Origin: AG25 sp035604455
Lineage (GTDB): Bacteria; Gemmatimonadota; Gemmatimonadetes; Gemmatimonadales; GWC2-71-9
Direction: 5' to 3'
Length of the DNA stretch: 64,000 nucleotides
Assembly (NCBI GenBank): GCA_035604455.1
Contig: DATNIM010000009.1
Coordinates: forward strand, 1 to 64,000
Position numbers and translations under genes: made by a program. Below the pieces are notes generated by a model, which worked only from the letters and a program-made list of their open reading frames with translations, was not told where the DNA came from and ran no database searches. This document shows positions 1 to 8,296 of the stretch, piece by piece. The stretch's first letter is position 1. The number at the start of each line of letters is the position of its first letter.

Positions 1-1934
1 TTCTCCATGTACTCCGACATGTCGAGCCGCACCATCGCACGCTCGTCGTCGAAGAGAAACTCCGCGAGCGCCCGGGCCGTCTCAGTCTTCCCTACCCCGG
101 TGGGGCCGAGGAAGATGAATGACCCCGTGGGCCGATTGGGATCCTGGAGACCCGCCCGCGCGCGCCGCACGGCGTTCGCCACCGCGGCCAAGGCTTCGGG
201 TTGCCCCACCACGCGCTCGGCCAATTCCGCCTCGAGCCGGGTGAGCCGCGACCGCTCGGACTCGAGCATCTTCGTCACCGGAATGCCCGTCCATTTGGCC
301 ACGATTTCGGCGATGTCCTCAGAGTCCACTTCCTCTTTCAGGTACTTCCCGGCGCGCTGGATCTCGGCGAGCCGTTTTTCGAGTTCGCCGATTTCCTTCT
401 CGGCCCCGGGAATCGTCCCGTAGCGGATTTCGGCTGCTTTCTGCAACTCGCCGCGACGGGTCGTCTGCTCCGCCTCCCCCCGCAACTGCTCGAGCTCCGC
501 CTTCTTCGTCCGGAGGCGGGAGATGACCTCCTTCTCCGCCTGCCACTGGGCCTTCATGACATTCGAGCGGTCGCGAAGTTCCTTGAGTTCGGACTCGAGT
601 CGTCCGCGCCGCTCGGTCGAGGCCTGATCGCGCTCCTTGGCGAGCGCGGTCCGCTCGATATCAAGCTGGACGATCTTGCGCTCGACCTCGTCGATCTCCT
701 GTGGCAGCGAGTCGATCTCGATCCGCAACCGGCTCGCGGCCTCGTCGACCAGGTCGATCGCCTTGTCGGGGAGAAACCGGTCCCCGATGTAGCGGTGCGA
801 CAGGGTTGCGGCGGCCACGATGGCGTTGTCCGTGATGCGAACGCCATGATGCACCTCGTAGCGCTCCTTCAACCCGCGGAGGATGGCGATCGTGTCCTCG
901 ACCGACGGCTCACCCACGTACACCGGCTGGAAGCGCCGCTCGAGGGCCGCGTCCTTCTCAATGTGCTTGCGGTACTCGTCCAGCGTCGTTGCCCCCACGA
1001 CGTGCAGCTCACCGCGAGCCAGCGCGGGCTTCAGCATGTTGGATGCGTCGACCGCGCCTTCGGCTCCGCCGGCCCCCACGAGCGTGTGCAGCTCGTCGAT
1101 GAACACGATGTAGCGGCCTTCGGCGCTCTCGATTTCCCGCAGCACGGACTTCAGGCGCTCTTCGAACTCGCCCCGGTACTTGGTGCCGGCGACGAGCGCG
1201 CCCAGATCGAGTGCGATCAGGTGCTTGCTCTTGAGCGACTCCGGCACGTCGCCGTTCACGATGCGCTGGGCTAGCCCTTCGACGATCGCGGTCTTGCCGA
1301 CGCCGGGCTCCCCGATGAGGACTGGATTGTTCTTGGTGCGCCGGGACAGAACCTGCATGACGCGGCGGATCTCCTCGTCGCGGCCGATCACGGGGTCGAG
1401 TTTCGTCTTCCGCGCCTGCTCGGTGAGGTCGCGCGTGAACCGTTCGAGGGACTGATACTGTTGCTCGGGCTCCTGATCCGTCACGCGGTGCGAGCCGCGC
1501 ACCGCCGCCAAGGCGGCCAGCAGATCGTCGCGCCCCACGCCCGATGCGGCGAGGAGCGTGTGGGCCGTCGTCCCCTTGTCCTCAACCAGGGCAAGCAGCA
1601 GGTGCTCGGTCGACACGTAGGCGTCGCCCAGCGCCTTCGCCTCGGCGTCGGCCCGGTCGAGGACCCGCGAGACCGTGCGGTCGAGCGTGGGCTCGGCCGA
1701 AACGCCCGCCTGCGTCGGGAAGCGCCCGAGCTCGCGCTCCGTCTCGGCCCGGAGCTGCGTGATGTTGAGCCCGGTCTTCTGCAAGAGGGGGGCTGCGATG
1801 CCGTCCTCCTGCATCAGAAGGGCGGCGAACAAGTGGGCGTCGTTCACGACCGGGTTGCCGCGCTCCCGCGCGAGCGTCCCGGCCTGCTGCAACGCCTCAG
1901 CGGCTTTCACCGTCAAACGTTCTGGTCGAATCAT
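1..1934 (-). CDS. clpB: ATP-dependent chaperone ClpB (3' end outside window)
   Basis: ClpB is the AAA+ disaggregase that, with DnaK, threads aggregated proteins through a hexameric pore in the cytoplasm. About 644 residues are visible out of the roughly 870 usual for the family. In order: the Clp N domain (about 1-145), NBD1 with Walker A GEPGVGKT near 208-215 and a FIDELHTL Walker B, the long charged coiled-coil M domain (about 400-520), which separates ClpB from ClpA/ClpC, and the start of NBD2 with GPTGVGKTE near 607. The frame runs off the window before the NBD2 Walker B and C-terminal domain. The ATG at 1934 has no clear Shine-Dalgarno. I looked for a CIRCE inverted repeat upstream and found none, so the heat-shock control is unknown. 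A terminator for the upstream gene separates the two units. Confidence 0.97.
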   Translation of the reverse strand, partial: MIRPERLTVKAAEALQQAGTLARERGNPVVNDAHLFAALLMQEDGIAAPLLQKTGLNITQLRAETERELGRFPTQAGVSAEPTLDRTVSRVLDRADAEAKALGDAYVSTEHLLLALVEDKGTTAHTLLAASGVGRDDLLAALAAVRGSHRVTDQEPEQQYQSLERFTRDLTEQARKTKLDPVIGRDEEIRRVMQVLSRRTKNNPVLIGEPGVGKTAIVEGLAQRIVNGDVPESLKSKHLIALDLGALVAGTKYRGEFEERLKSVLREIESAEGRYIVFIDELHTLVGAGGAEGAVDASNMLKPALARGELHVVGATTLDEYRKHIEKDAALERRFQPVYVGEPSVEDTIAILRGLKERYEVHHGVRITDNAIVAAATLSHRYIGDRFLPDKAIDLVDEAASRLRIEIDSLPQEIDEVERKIVQLDIERTALAKERDQASTERRGRLESELKELRDRSNVMKAQWQAEKEVISRLRTKKAELEQLRGEAEQTTRRGELQKAAEIRYGTIPGAEKEIGELEKRLAEIQRAGKYLKEEVDSEDIAEIVAKWTGIPVTKMLESERSRLTRLEAELAERVVGQPEALAAVANAVRRARAGLQDPNRPTGSFIFLGPTGVGKTETARALAEFLFDDERAMVRLDMSEYME

Positions 1935-2034
1935 ACCGGACGGGTTAGGGGCAACCTCTGTGCCTGAAAAAGGTGCCGTTCTGGCAGCGGGAGGGACTAA
2001 GCGGCTCTGCCGGAGCCTTGAGAAAGGTGCTGCT

Positions 2035-2066
2035 AAAACGAGGCCCCGAGCCAAGCGGCCCGGGGC
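2035..2066 (-). terminator. Intrinsic terminator after the 2.1-2.5 kb secreted-protein gene
   Basis: On the minus strand a 10-bp GC-rich stem (one G-U pair; arms 2057-2066 and 2043-2052) closes a 4-base loop at 2053-2056 and is followed by CTCG and a UUUU run at 2038-2035. It lies 7 bases past the stop codon of the 2074-2508 gene and upstream of clpB, so it should end that transcript. The U run is short, so termination may be partial. Confidence 0.75.
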
Positions 2067-2073
2067 GACACGC

Positions 2074-2508
2074 TCACCTCACCATGACCATTTTCTTCGT
2101 GTAGCGCGTCCCGTCCACGGTGAGCTGATACAGGTAGACGCCTGACGCACGCTGGGTCCCGATGCGACCAGCCGAGGGGACCCTCCCGTCCCAAGACGCC
2201 GTGTAGGTACACCCGACCGGGTCCGCACAAGCGAGCTCGAGGTTACTCAGAGCCTCGCCCGTGGCGTCGAGGAGGGGTGTGGCCACGACCTGGGCCAACA
2301 CGTTGTAAATCTTGAGCGAAACGCGGGGCCGATGGCCGTTGGCGAACAGTTCGCCCCCGAGCGTGAACCCGACCGCCGTTCCCGGTCCCCGATCCGACCG
2401 GTACTCCCTTAACTCGACCGTGGGCGGCAGGGACTGCGCCGCCAGTGGCGCCACAACTCCCAGCGCCGCAACGATAACACCAAGCATTTGCCAGGCGTGG
2501 TGCTTCAT
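2074..2508 (-). CDS. Small secreted protein with FlgD-Ig-like C-terminal domain
   Basis: This 144-residue protein has unknown function. The ATG at 2508 is chosen because AGGTGG lies just upstream and the product then begins MKHH followed by a hydrophobic stretch and a PLAAQ signal-peptidase site at about residue 25. The rest is a single beta-sandwich-like domain ending in SGVYLYQLTVDG and then TKKMVMVR. This pattern is typical of the FlgD immunoglobulin-like domain and of C-terminal tags on secreted proteins in Gemmatimonadota and other FCB bacteria, where a tyrosine-rich strand is followed by a basic tail. Two cysteines (in LACADPVGC) may form a disulfide. The protein is nearly all tag, with only a short N-terminal portion. 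It stands alone, with its own terminator downstream. A sorting or adhesion role is inference. Confidence 0.7.
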   Translation of the reverse strand: MKHHAWQMLGVIVAALGVVAPLAAQSLPPTVELREYRSDRGPGTAVGFTLGGELFANGHRPRVSLKIYNVLAQVVATPLLDATGEALSNLELACADPVGCTYTASWDGRVPSAGRIGTQRASGVYLYQLTVDGTRYTKKMVMVR

Positions 2509-2604
2509 CTGCCCACCTCGCGAACGAGACAAATCCCTTAGGCGGCACTCCTTATCAGTACGGGTTTCGCGGGCGCGAACGTCTTCCCGGACGACCGTAA
2601 TAAC

Positions 2605-4524
2605 TTACGAATCGGCGTTCGGCGCTGTCAATCGCATCAGCGTCCTCGCGTCCCCCAGGCGCTTCGTAATCCCTCGGCGATCAGCCCATTCGAGCAATGG
2701 AATCAAGAACTTACGACTGACCCCCAGGCGGTCCCGAAGTTCCGCCGGGGTGGCGGAGCTCTCCCCAATCGCGGCCTCAAGCGCCCCACGAAAGCGCTGG
2801 AGCGCGGCGGGGTCCGCATAGCGCTCCTGGTCCACTTGTTCGAGCGCCCCGACTCGGACGAGGTGCGCAATAAGCGGCAGAAGCTCCGGCCACCCGAAGT
2901 CGCGCTGGATCTCGGCCACGGTCGGGACCCGCCACTCGGCCGCCGCGACGAGGGCGAGGAGCCTCGTCTTGGCGTCCTCCGCTCTCGCGTCGAGCGCGGG
3001 TTGCCACGCCCGGACCCGGACCACGGCGCCGCTCACCTCGCACCTGCCGTCCCGGCAGGCCGTCTCGACCACTCGATCGAGGACGCTTGCCGGCGCGCCG
3101 TCCTTTCCCGCGTCCTGAGCGATGGCGGCGCGCATCGCCTGCAGCGACATCCCGGGATCGAGGGGGTGCTCGGCGTGAAAGCGCTCGAGTCGAGCCCGCA
3201 CCTGTGTAGCCGCATCGGCCACGGCCCGCGCCGACACGACGACCGACTCGGACACTAAGAGCTCGCTCGGAGGACTGGCAATGATCTGCGTCACATGCTG
3301 CGGTGGGAGTCCGAGGCGGACGCCGAGATCGGCGATGGGCACGCCGCCAAGCCCCGCTTCCGCCGCGAACGCGCCCAACCGCTCCATCGCGCCGTCGGTG
3401 ACGGCGAGGTGCCGGTGCCTGAGTCTCGGACCCGGAACAGCCGGGTATGGGTCGAGCACGACGCCGCCCCCGATCGTGGTCACCGGGGAGAACGACCGCA
3501 GCACGAAGCGGTCGTTGCCGCGGGCGACGAGCGGGGTCTCGAGCAGAAACCGCGCGCGACCGGTGGCGCCGGGCTCGATCGAGCGCACCTGAACCGCGCG
3601 GGCGAGGATTTCGGCCGTCCCCAGGTGTACCCGCACCCGGGTTCTCGTCGTGAGCGGGTGCCGGGCCGAAGGGAGGAGTTCGACCGAGGCGTCGAGGACG
3701 CGGGTCGCCCGCCATCCCGTGCCGGTGACCGCGACGTGGCCCCGGGCGAGCTCGCTCTTGTCCACGCCGACCAAAGCCAAGGCGGTACGCCGTCCCGGCA
3801 CCGCGCGTGCTGCCGCATGGCCGTGCACTTCGATCGAGCGCACGCGAGCTGTGCGGCCCAACGGCAGCAGGGTGACGACCTGGCCTACCGCGACCGTCCC
3901 GCTCCAGGTTGAGCCCGTTACGACGGTGCCGGCCCCGGCCAGCGTGAACACGCGGTCAAGTGGTAGGCGAAAAACGTCCGAGACCTCGCGATCGCGCGTT
4001 TCCCGGGCCGCGCGCTCGAGCGCTCGACGGAGCGCATCGAGCCCCGCTCCGGTGACGGCCGAGACCGCGACCGGCGGGTCCCAGCGCACCCGGCTCGTGG
4101 CGAGTCGGTCCGAAACCTCGCTCCGCACGAGCCCAAGCCATTCCTCATCCACCAGATCGCACTTCGTGAGCACCGGCACGCCGCGGGCGACACCGAGGAG
4201 CTCGACGATCGCCAGGTGCTCCTCCGTCTGCGGCATGATCCCTTCGTCTGCGGCGATCACGAGGAGAGCGATATCGACGCCGGTGGCGCCGGCGAGCATG
4301 TTGCGGACGAACCCTTCATGGCCGGGCACGTCGACCATGCTGGCCTCGATCCCGTCGCCGAGTGCAAGCGGCGCGAACCCGAGGTCGATCGTGATCCCGC
4401 GGCGCTTTTCCTCTTCCCACCGGTCGGTGTCGACACCCGTCAAGGCTTTGACGAGCGCCGTCTTGCCGTGGTCGATGTGGCCGGCGGTGCCGACTACGAC
4501 GCGGCGTGGCTCGCCTTGGCCCAC
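2605..4524 (-). CDS. selB: Selenocysteine-specific translation elongation factor SelB
   Basis: SelB delivers selenocysteyl-tRNA to the ribosome at UGA codons followed by a SECIS element. The 639-residue product is normal length. The EF-Tu-like GTPase domain starts at once with GHIDHGKT (about 15-22), the switch region RRGITIDLGF, DVPGHEGF and the base-specificity motif TKCD. EF-Tu-type beta-barrel domains follow, then a long C-terminal region consistent with the winged helices that bind SECIS RNA (ends near LRDRLGVSRKFLIPLLEW). The GTG start at 4524 overlaps recO by 31 bases, implying translational coupling. It is the last gene of the run beginning at the cobalamin riboswitch. No selA, selC or selD lies in the window, and I saw no gene here interrupted by an in-frame TGA. 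Confidence 0.95.
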   Translation of the reverse strand: MGQGEPRRVVVGTAGHIDHGKTALVKALTGVDTDRWEEEKRRGITIDLGFAPLALGDGIEASMVDVPGHEGFVRNMLAGATGVDIALLVIAADEGIMPQTEEHLAIVELLGVARGVPVLTKCDLVDEEWLGLVRSEVSDRLATSRVRWDPPVAVSAVTGAGLDALRRALERAARETRDREVSDVFRLPLDRVFTLAGAGTVVTGSTWSGTVAVGQVVTLLPLGRTARVRSIEVHGHAAARAVPGRRTALALVGVDKSELARGHVAVTGTGWRATRVLDASVELLPSARHPLTTRTRVRVHLGTAEILARAVQVRSIEPGATGRARFLLETPLVARGNDRFVLRSFSPVTTIGGGVVLDPYPAVPGPRLRHRHLAVTDGAMERLGAFAAEAGLGGVPIADLGVRLGLPPQHVTQIIASPPSELLVSESVVVSARAVADAATQVRARLERFHAEHPLDPGMSLQAMRAAIAQDAGKDGAPASVLDRVVETACRDGRCEVSGAVVRVRAWQPALDARAEDAKTRLLALVAAAEWRVPTVAEIQRDFGWPELLPLIAHLVRVGALEQVDQERYADPAALQRFRGALEAAIGESSATPAELRDRLGVSRKFLIPLLEWADRRGITKRLGDARTLMRLTAPNADS

Positions 4525-5267
4525 GTGTGGCGTTCCCAGGAGTCGAGCGCGGTGAGCGCCTCACCCACATGATAGCGCACGAAGCGCGCGACGAGACGTC
4601 GGTGCGCCGCGGCGTGGGACGGATCGAGCGGCGGAAGCGCCTGTGCGCGGTCGGCCAGCGCAAGGAGCGCGTCGTAGTCCGTGGGCGGCAGCTTGGTGGG
4701 GGGCTCCCGCGGCGCGCAGCGGCCGCAGAGCACACCGCCCTCGGCGGCGCTGAAGACCACGGGGTCGCGGGGGTGGTCGATCGGGGTGCCGTCCCGCGCG
4801 CAAGCCTCGAGCGAGGGACCGAACCCGACCTCGGCCACGAGCACCCACAGGGCCCGAACGCCGGCCGCTTCGATCGCCTCGGGTGCGGCGCCGGCGAGGT
4901 CGTCGAGCAGGCCCACGAAGGCGTCGTACGCCGCTGGAAGTGGCGCGGGCGGCGCCGTCTTGAGCATGACTTCCGCGAGGGCCGCGGCCGCGCTGAAGCG
5001 GGCGACGTCGCCCGCGAGGCTCTGGCGGAGGTTCTGAACGTCGAAGGCGCCGAGCGTGTGGAGCTCGCGGCTCTCGCGGAAGTATAGCTGCGCCTCGCCT
5101 TCGGCCAGGAACTGAAGCGCCGCTCCGAAGCGGCTCTTCGGACGAAAGACGCCTTTGGCGATGGCGCTCTGGACGCCGAGCTCCCGCGTGGCGAGACGCA
5201 CGACTTTGGACGTCTCGCTGTATCGGTAGGTGCGCAACACGACGGCCGGGGTGAGGACGAGAGACAT
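4494..5267 (-). CDS. recO: DNA repair protein RecO
   Basis: RecO anneals single strands and, with RecF and RecR, loads RecA at gaps in the cytoplasm. The product is 257 residues, normal for the family. The N-terminal OB fold is seen in SLVLTPAVVLRTYRYSE and the AIAKGVFRPKSRFGAALQ region; a helical domain follows, then a zinc-finger-like CxxxD and LCGRC segment around 175-200. Only three of the usual four cysteines appear (CARD replaces the first CxxC), so metal binding may be altered. The ATG at 5267 was chosen because the longer open frame upstream has no RecO-like residues and overlaps the propeller gene. The start is 8 bases after the preceding gene's stop, and the 3' end overlaps selB. 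Confidence 0.93.
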   Translation of the reverse strand: MSLVLTPAVVLRTYRYSETSKVVRLATRELGVQSAIAKGVFRPKSRFGAALQFLAEGEAQLYFRESRELHTLGAFDVQNLRQSLAGDVARFSAAAALAEVMLKTAPPAPLPAAYDAFVGLLDDLAGAAPEAIEAAGVRALWVLVAEVGFGPSLEACARDGTPIDHPRDPVVFSAAEGGVLCGRCAPREPPTKLPPTDYDALLALADRAQALPPLDPSHAAAHRRLVARFVRYHVGEALTALDSWERHTWAKASHAAS

Positions 5268-5275
5268 GCGGGGCG

Positions 5276-6328
5276 CTAGGGAATGAGCACCGTCACGGCC
5301 GCTACGGGGCAGACCCCGATGGTGACGTCTGCCACCTCGCTGTAATCGGGCGGCGGGTTGAGCACGTGCAGGACCCCGGGCCCCGAGCACGTGCCCTGGT
5401 CGACCGCATACACGCGCCCCGTGGGATCAATCGTGAGAGCGACGACACCCGCGCCGTCCGGCTTGACGCCGTCGCCCGGCCCCCGGACGAGCGTACGGGT
5501 GGTCGTGTTCACTTCAAGAATCCCCTGCGTCGGCGACGCGATGAGGATGCGGCCGGTGGGGTGATACACGAGCGGCCCCGGCGAGTCGCCGAGACCGAGC
5601 AGCACGGCCTGCTCCCGCCCGGCCAGGGTGTCCACGATGGACAGCTTGCCATCGCCCTTCCCCGCTGTCCCGGCCTCGATCACGTACAGGAACCCGTCGT
5701 CGCCGAGCGTGATGAACCGGGCGTTGGTGCCGGAGAGCGGGCCCGAGTCCGGTACGACGGGCCCGACCGCGTCCGCCGACAGCTCGCTGATCCAGCTGGG
5801 GCCCGCGGGCACCCCCTTCGGGGCGTTGGCGTTCACGACGTACACCGTGTTGTTCACGACCGCCACGGCCTCGGGGTCGTTGCCGACGGCAAACGTGGCG
5901 GCCGCGCCGGATCGCACGTTGAGGCGAGTGACGGTATTCTGCGCGGGGTTCGCAACCCAGACCAAGGAGTCGTTCTCGAAGGCGACGGCACCCGTGGACA
6001 CGCCGGGCGCGAGACGGAGGGTGGTGTCGGATGCCGGTCTGCCGTTGTCGAACCCGAAGACGGTGAGCGCGGCGGAATCGCCGCCCGGGACCGCGAGCAG
6101 ACTGCCGAAGACAGCCACGCCCGCGGGCGTCGCCCCGGGGGGCGGCACAGCGAGCGCGGTCACAGCATGCTGCTGCACCGTGACGAGCGTGAGCGAATCG
6201 CTCCCCGCGTTCACCAGCACCACGGAGTCGCCCCTCGCCGTCGTCTGCTCGAGCGCGTCGCTGCAGGCTACCAGCGCCGCGAGCCCGGCCAGCGCCAGCA
6301 TGCGCCTCGTTGCAGCATCTACCAGCAC
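5276..6328 (-). CDS. YVTN/YncE-type beta-propeller lipoprotein, candidate BtuG-like surface B12-binding protein
   Basis: The 350-residue product starts with a basic n-region (TRR), a hydrophobic core and a lipobox LVAC-S at about residues 19-23, so it should be a lipoprotein. The mature part is a run of propeller blades, for example GNDPEAVAVVNNTVYVVNAN, GDDGFLYVIEAG and HPTGRILIASP, with no catalytic motif. It starts 9 bases after btuB and sits between B12 uptake genes and recO. In Bacteroides, BtuG is a surface propeller lipoprotein encoded next to btuB that captures cobalamin with very high affinity and forms a lid on BtuB. That family knowledge plus the context suggests a similar role here; this is inference. 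The GTG at 6328 keeps the basic n-region; an ATG at 6301 would leave a very short signal. Confidence 0.6.
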   Translation of the reverse strand: MLVDAATRRMLALAGLAALVACSDALEQTTARGDSVVLVNAGSDSLTLVTVQQHAVTALAVPPPGATPAGVAVFGSLLAVPGGDSAALTVFGFDNGRPASDTTLRLAPGVSTGAVAFENDSLVWVANPAQNTVTRLNVRSGAAATFAVGNDPEAVAVVNNTVYVVNANAPKGVPAGPSWISELSADAVGPVVPDSGPLSGTNARFITLGDDGFLYVIEAGTAGKGDGKLSIVDTLAGREQAVLLGLGDSPGPLVYHPTGRILIASPTQGILEVNTTTRTLVRGPGDGVKPDGAGVVALTIDPTGRVYAVDQGTCSGPGVLHVLNPPPDYSEVADVTIGVCPVAAVTVLIP

Positions 6329-6337
6329 GCCCGAAAG

Positions 6338-8296
6338 CTAATAGCCGACGCCGAGCCGTGCCCCCACAAAGACGGTGCGTCGCCGCGCGGGAAAACCCTC
6401 GATCTCGTCGTAGGCGGCATCGAGGAGGTTCTCGACCCGCGCGGTCGCTGCAAGCTCCGGCGCGGTGCCGCGCGAGCGCACGAGCGGGATCCGCGTCGCC
6501 ACGTCCACGCGTCCGAACGCCGGCAGCGTGACCCGCGTGGCCGGGAACGTCGAATAATCCTGGTCGGGCCGCGACCCGACATAGGTGACCGAAAGCCACA
6601 CGCGGACGCCCCCGGGTGGGGTATAGCCCAAATCGAGACGGCCCGCGTTCGTCGGCCGGCGCACAAGCGGCTGGCCCTGGGCGAGCAGCGCGCCGCTCGT
6701 CGTGTCGAAGCCCCCGCTCGTCACCTCGGTGTGGAGATACGTGTAGCTCGCGGCGACCGATACGACGCCGGGCGTGGCCCGGGCGGAGATCTCCAAGCCA
6801 TCGGCGCTCGCGCCCGCGATGTTCGTGTAGTTCGGGGCACCTGGCGCGGCGTTCGGGTCGTAGTCGATCATGTCGCGGAAGCGCTGCAGGAACCCCGTGA
6901 CTTCGACGGCGGCGCGACCTCGGGCGAGCGTGCGCTCCACGCCGAGCTCCCCGGAGAACGAGTGCTCGGGCTTCAACGCCGGGTTGCCGACGGAAAACCC
7001 CGTCGAGTAGTTCTCGGCGAAGCTCGGTTCACGAAATCCCGTACCCACGCTCACGCGCACGCGGGTGTCACGAGCGACGGGATAGGCAACGCCTCCGCGG
7101 TACGTCCCATACGTGCCGAACCGCTCGTTGTCCTCGACCCGGACGCCGCCGGTGAAGGCGAGGCCGGGACCGGGCCGGGACAGCTGCAGGTAGACGGCGC
7201 TGTTGGTCCGGCTCTGATCGGTCGGCGGCGAGCTGCAGTCGGACGATGGACTTGCGGTCTGGCAGAGGTCGGACGCCTGGTCGTGCTCGGCGTCCCCGGC
7301 CACGCCCACGGTGACGATGCCCACTGGCGCGACAAGATTCGTGCGCAGGTCGACATCCACCCTCCGCTCTTTGTCCGCGCTGTTGTACAGGGTGTAGAAA
7401 TTCGCGCTGTCGGGGAGGTCGTTGTACCCAGCGTCGAGGCTGTGGAACCCGACGACGAGCTGCGTTTCGACGGAGCGAGAGAAGTGGTGCCCGACACGGA
7501 CGCCGATCGTCGGCCCCGTGCCGTTCGTCTGTTGGGAGCTGTCCACGGGGACACCGGCGCCGTCGGTCGGGAAGTGGTAGGTGTAGTTGTCGTAGTGGAC
7601 GGTGAGTGCCAAGTCCGTCGCGGAATCGGGCGTCATGCGAAGCGTGGCCGAAAACGGCGTATTCGCATACTGGTTGTTGAACGCGTAGACCCCGGCGCTC
7701 GTGAAATGGGAGGCGGCGATCGAGTAGTGCACGACCCCGCTGCCGCCGGTCAGCGAGCCCTCCCAATCGCGGGTGTTGTACGTCCCTCCAAGGATGGACA
7801 GGTCAGCGCGTCCGGGCCCGCTTCCCGTCCGGGTGAAGATTTGCACCACGCCGGTCACGGCATCCGATCCGTAGACAACGCTCGCCGGGCCGCGCACGAT
7901 TTCGATCCGCTCGACGTCATTGGTCATCAGGTTCGCGAAATCATAGGCCCCGCCAGCTTGATTCACGGGCACCCCGTCCACCAACACCTTCACGTAGTCG
8001 CTTTGCCCGCCCCGCACGAAGAGCGACGCCACGCTCCCGAAGGACCCGGCCTGGACGAGAACGCTCGCGGGCACGGCGTCGAGGGCCTGGGCGACGGTCG
8101 TGACGCCCTGCGCCACGAGGTCTGCCCCTCGGAGGACGGTCACGGGCTGCGCGAGCGCGCTGACGGGGGTGGCCAACCGGGTCGCCGTCACGACAACGGG
8201 ATCAAGCGGGACCGGTGCCGAGTCGACGCGCTGCTGGGCACCGAGCGGTGCTGCGGCGAGGAGCAGCACGCCTGCAGCTCTCAACGAATGGGTCAT
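6338..8296 (-). CDS. btuB: TonB-dependent vitamin B12 outer-membrane receptor BtuB
   Basis: BtuB imports cobalamin across the outer membrane using TonB energy. The 652-residue protein has a signal peptide ending at PLGAQ, then a TonB-box-like DPVVVTATR, a plug domain (about 45-160; FVRGGQSDYVKVLVDGVPVN, ERIEIVRGPASVVYGSDA and GVVQIFTR), and a beta-barrel ending in a terminal tyrosine (GVGY), as needed for barrel assembly. The ATG at 8296 overlaps the 3' end of the ABC ATPase gene by 4 bases. Substrate specificity is supported by the cobalamin riboswitch at the head of the operon and by size and plug sequence. TonB-ExbB-ExbD are not in the window. Confidence 0.92.
   Translation of the reverse strand: MTHSLRAAGVLLLAAAPLGAQQRVDSAPVPLDPVVVTATRLATPVSALAQPVTVLRGADLVAQGVTTVAQALDAVPASVLVQAGSFGSVASLFVRGGQSDYVKVLVDGVPVNQAGGAYDFANLMTNDVERIEIVRGPASVVYGSDAVTGVVQIFTRTGSGPGRADLSILGGTYNTRDWEGSLTGGSGVVHYSIAASHFTSAGVYAFNNQYANTPFSATLRMTPDSATDLALTVHYDNYTYHFPTDGAGVPVDSSQQTNGTGPTIGVRVGHHFSRSVETQLVVGFHSLDAGYNDLPDSANFYTLYNSADKERRVDVDLRTNLVAPVGIVTVGVAGDAEHDQASDLCQTASPSSDCSSPPTDQSRTNSAVYLQLSRPGPGLAFTGGVRVEDNERFGTYGTYRGGVAYPVARDTRVRVSVGTGFREPSFAENYSTGFSVGNPALKPEHSFSGELGVERTLARGRAAVEVTGFLQRFRDMIDYDPNAAPGAPNYTNIAGASADGLEISARATPGVVSVAASYTYLHTEVTSGGFDTTSGALLAQGQPLVRRPTNAGRLDLGYTPPGGVRVWLSVTYVGSRPDQDYSTFPATRVTLPAFGRVDVATRIPLVRSRGTAPELAATARVENLLDAAYDEIEGFPARRRTVFVGARLGVGY

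Noticed and set aside
1935..2042. CIRCE or other heat-shock operator upstream of clpB
   Set aside because: No TTAGCACTC-N9-GAGTGCTAA repeat is present. A weak GGCTC/GAGCC hairpin near 2000-2014 is too short to call.
2566..2579. Terminator after selB
   Set aside because: A small inverted repeat (TTCGC with GCGAA) is present downstream of selB, but the stem is 5 bp and no U run follows.
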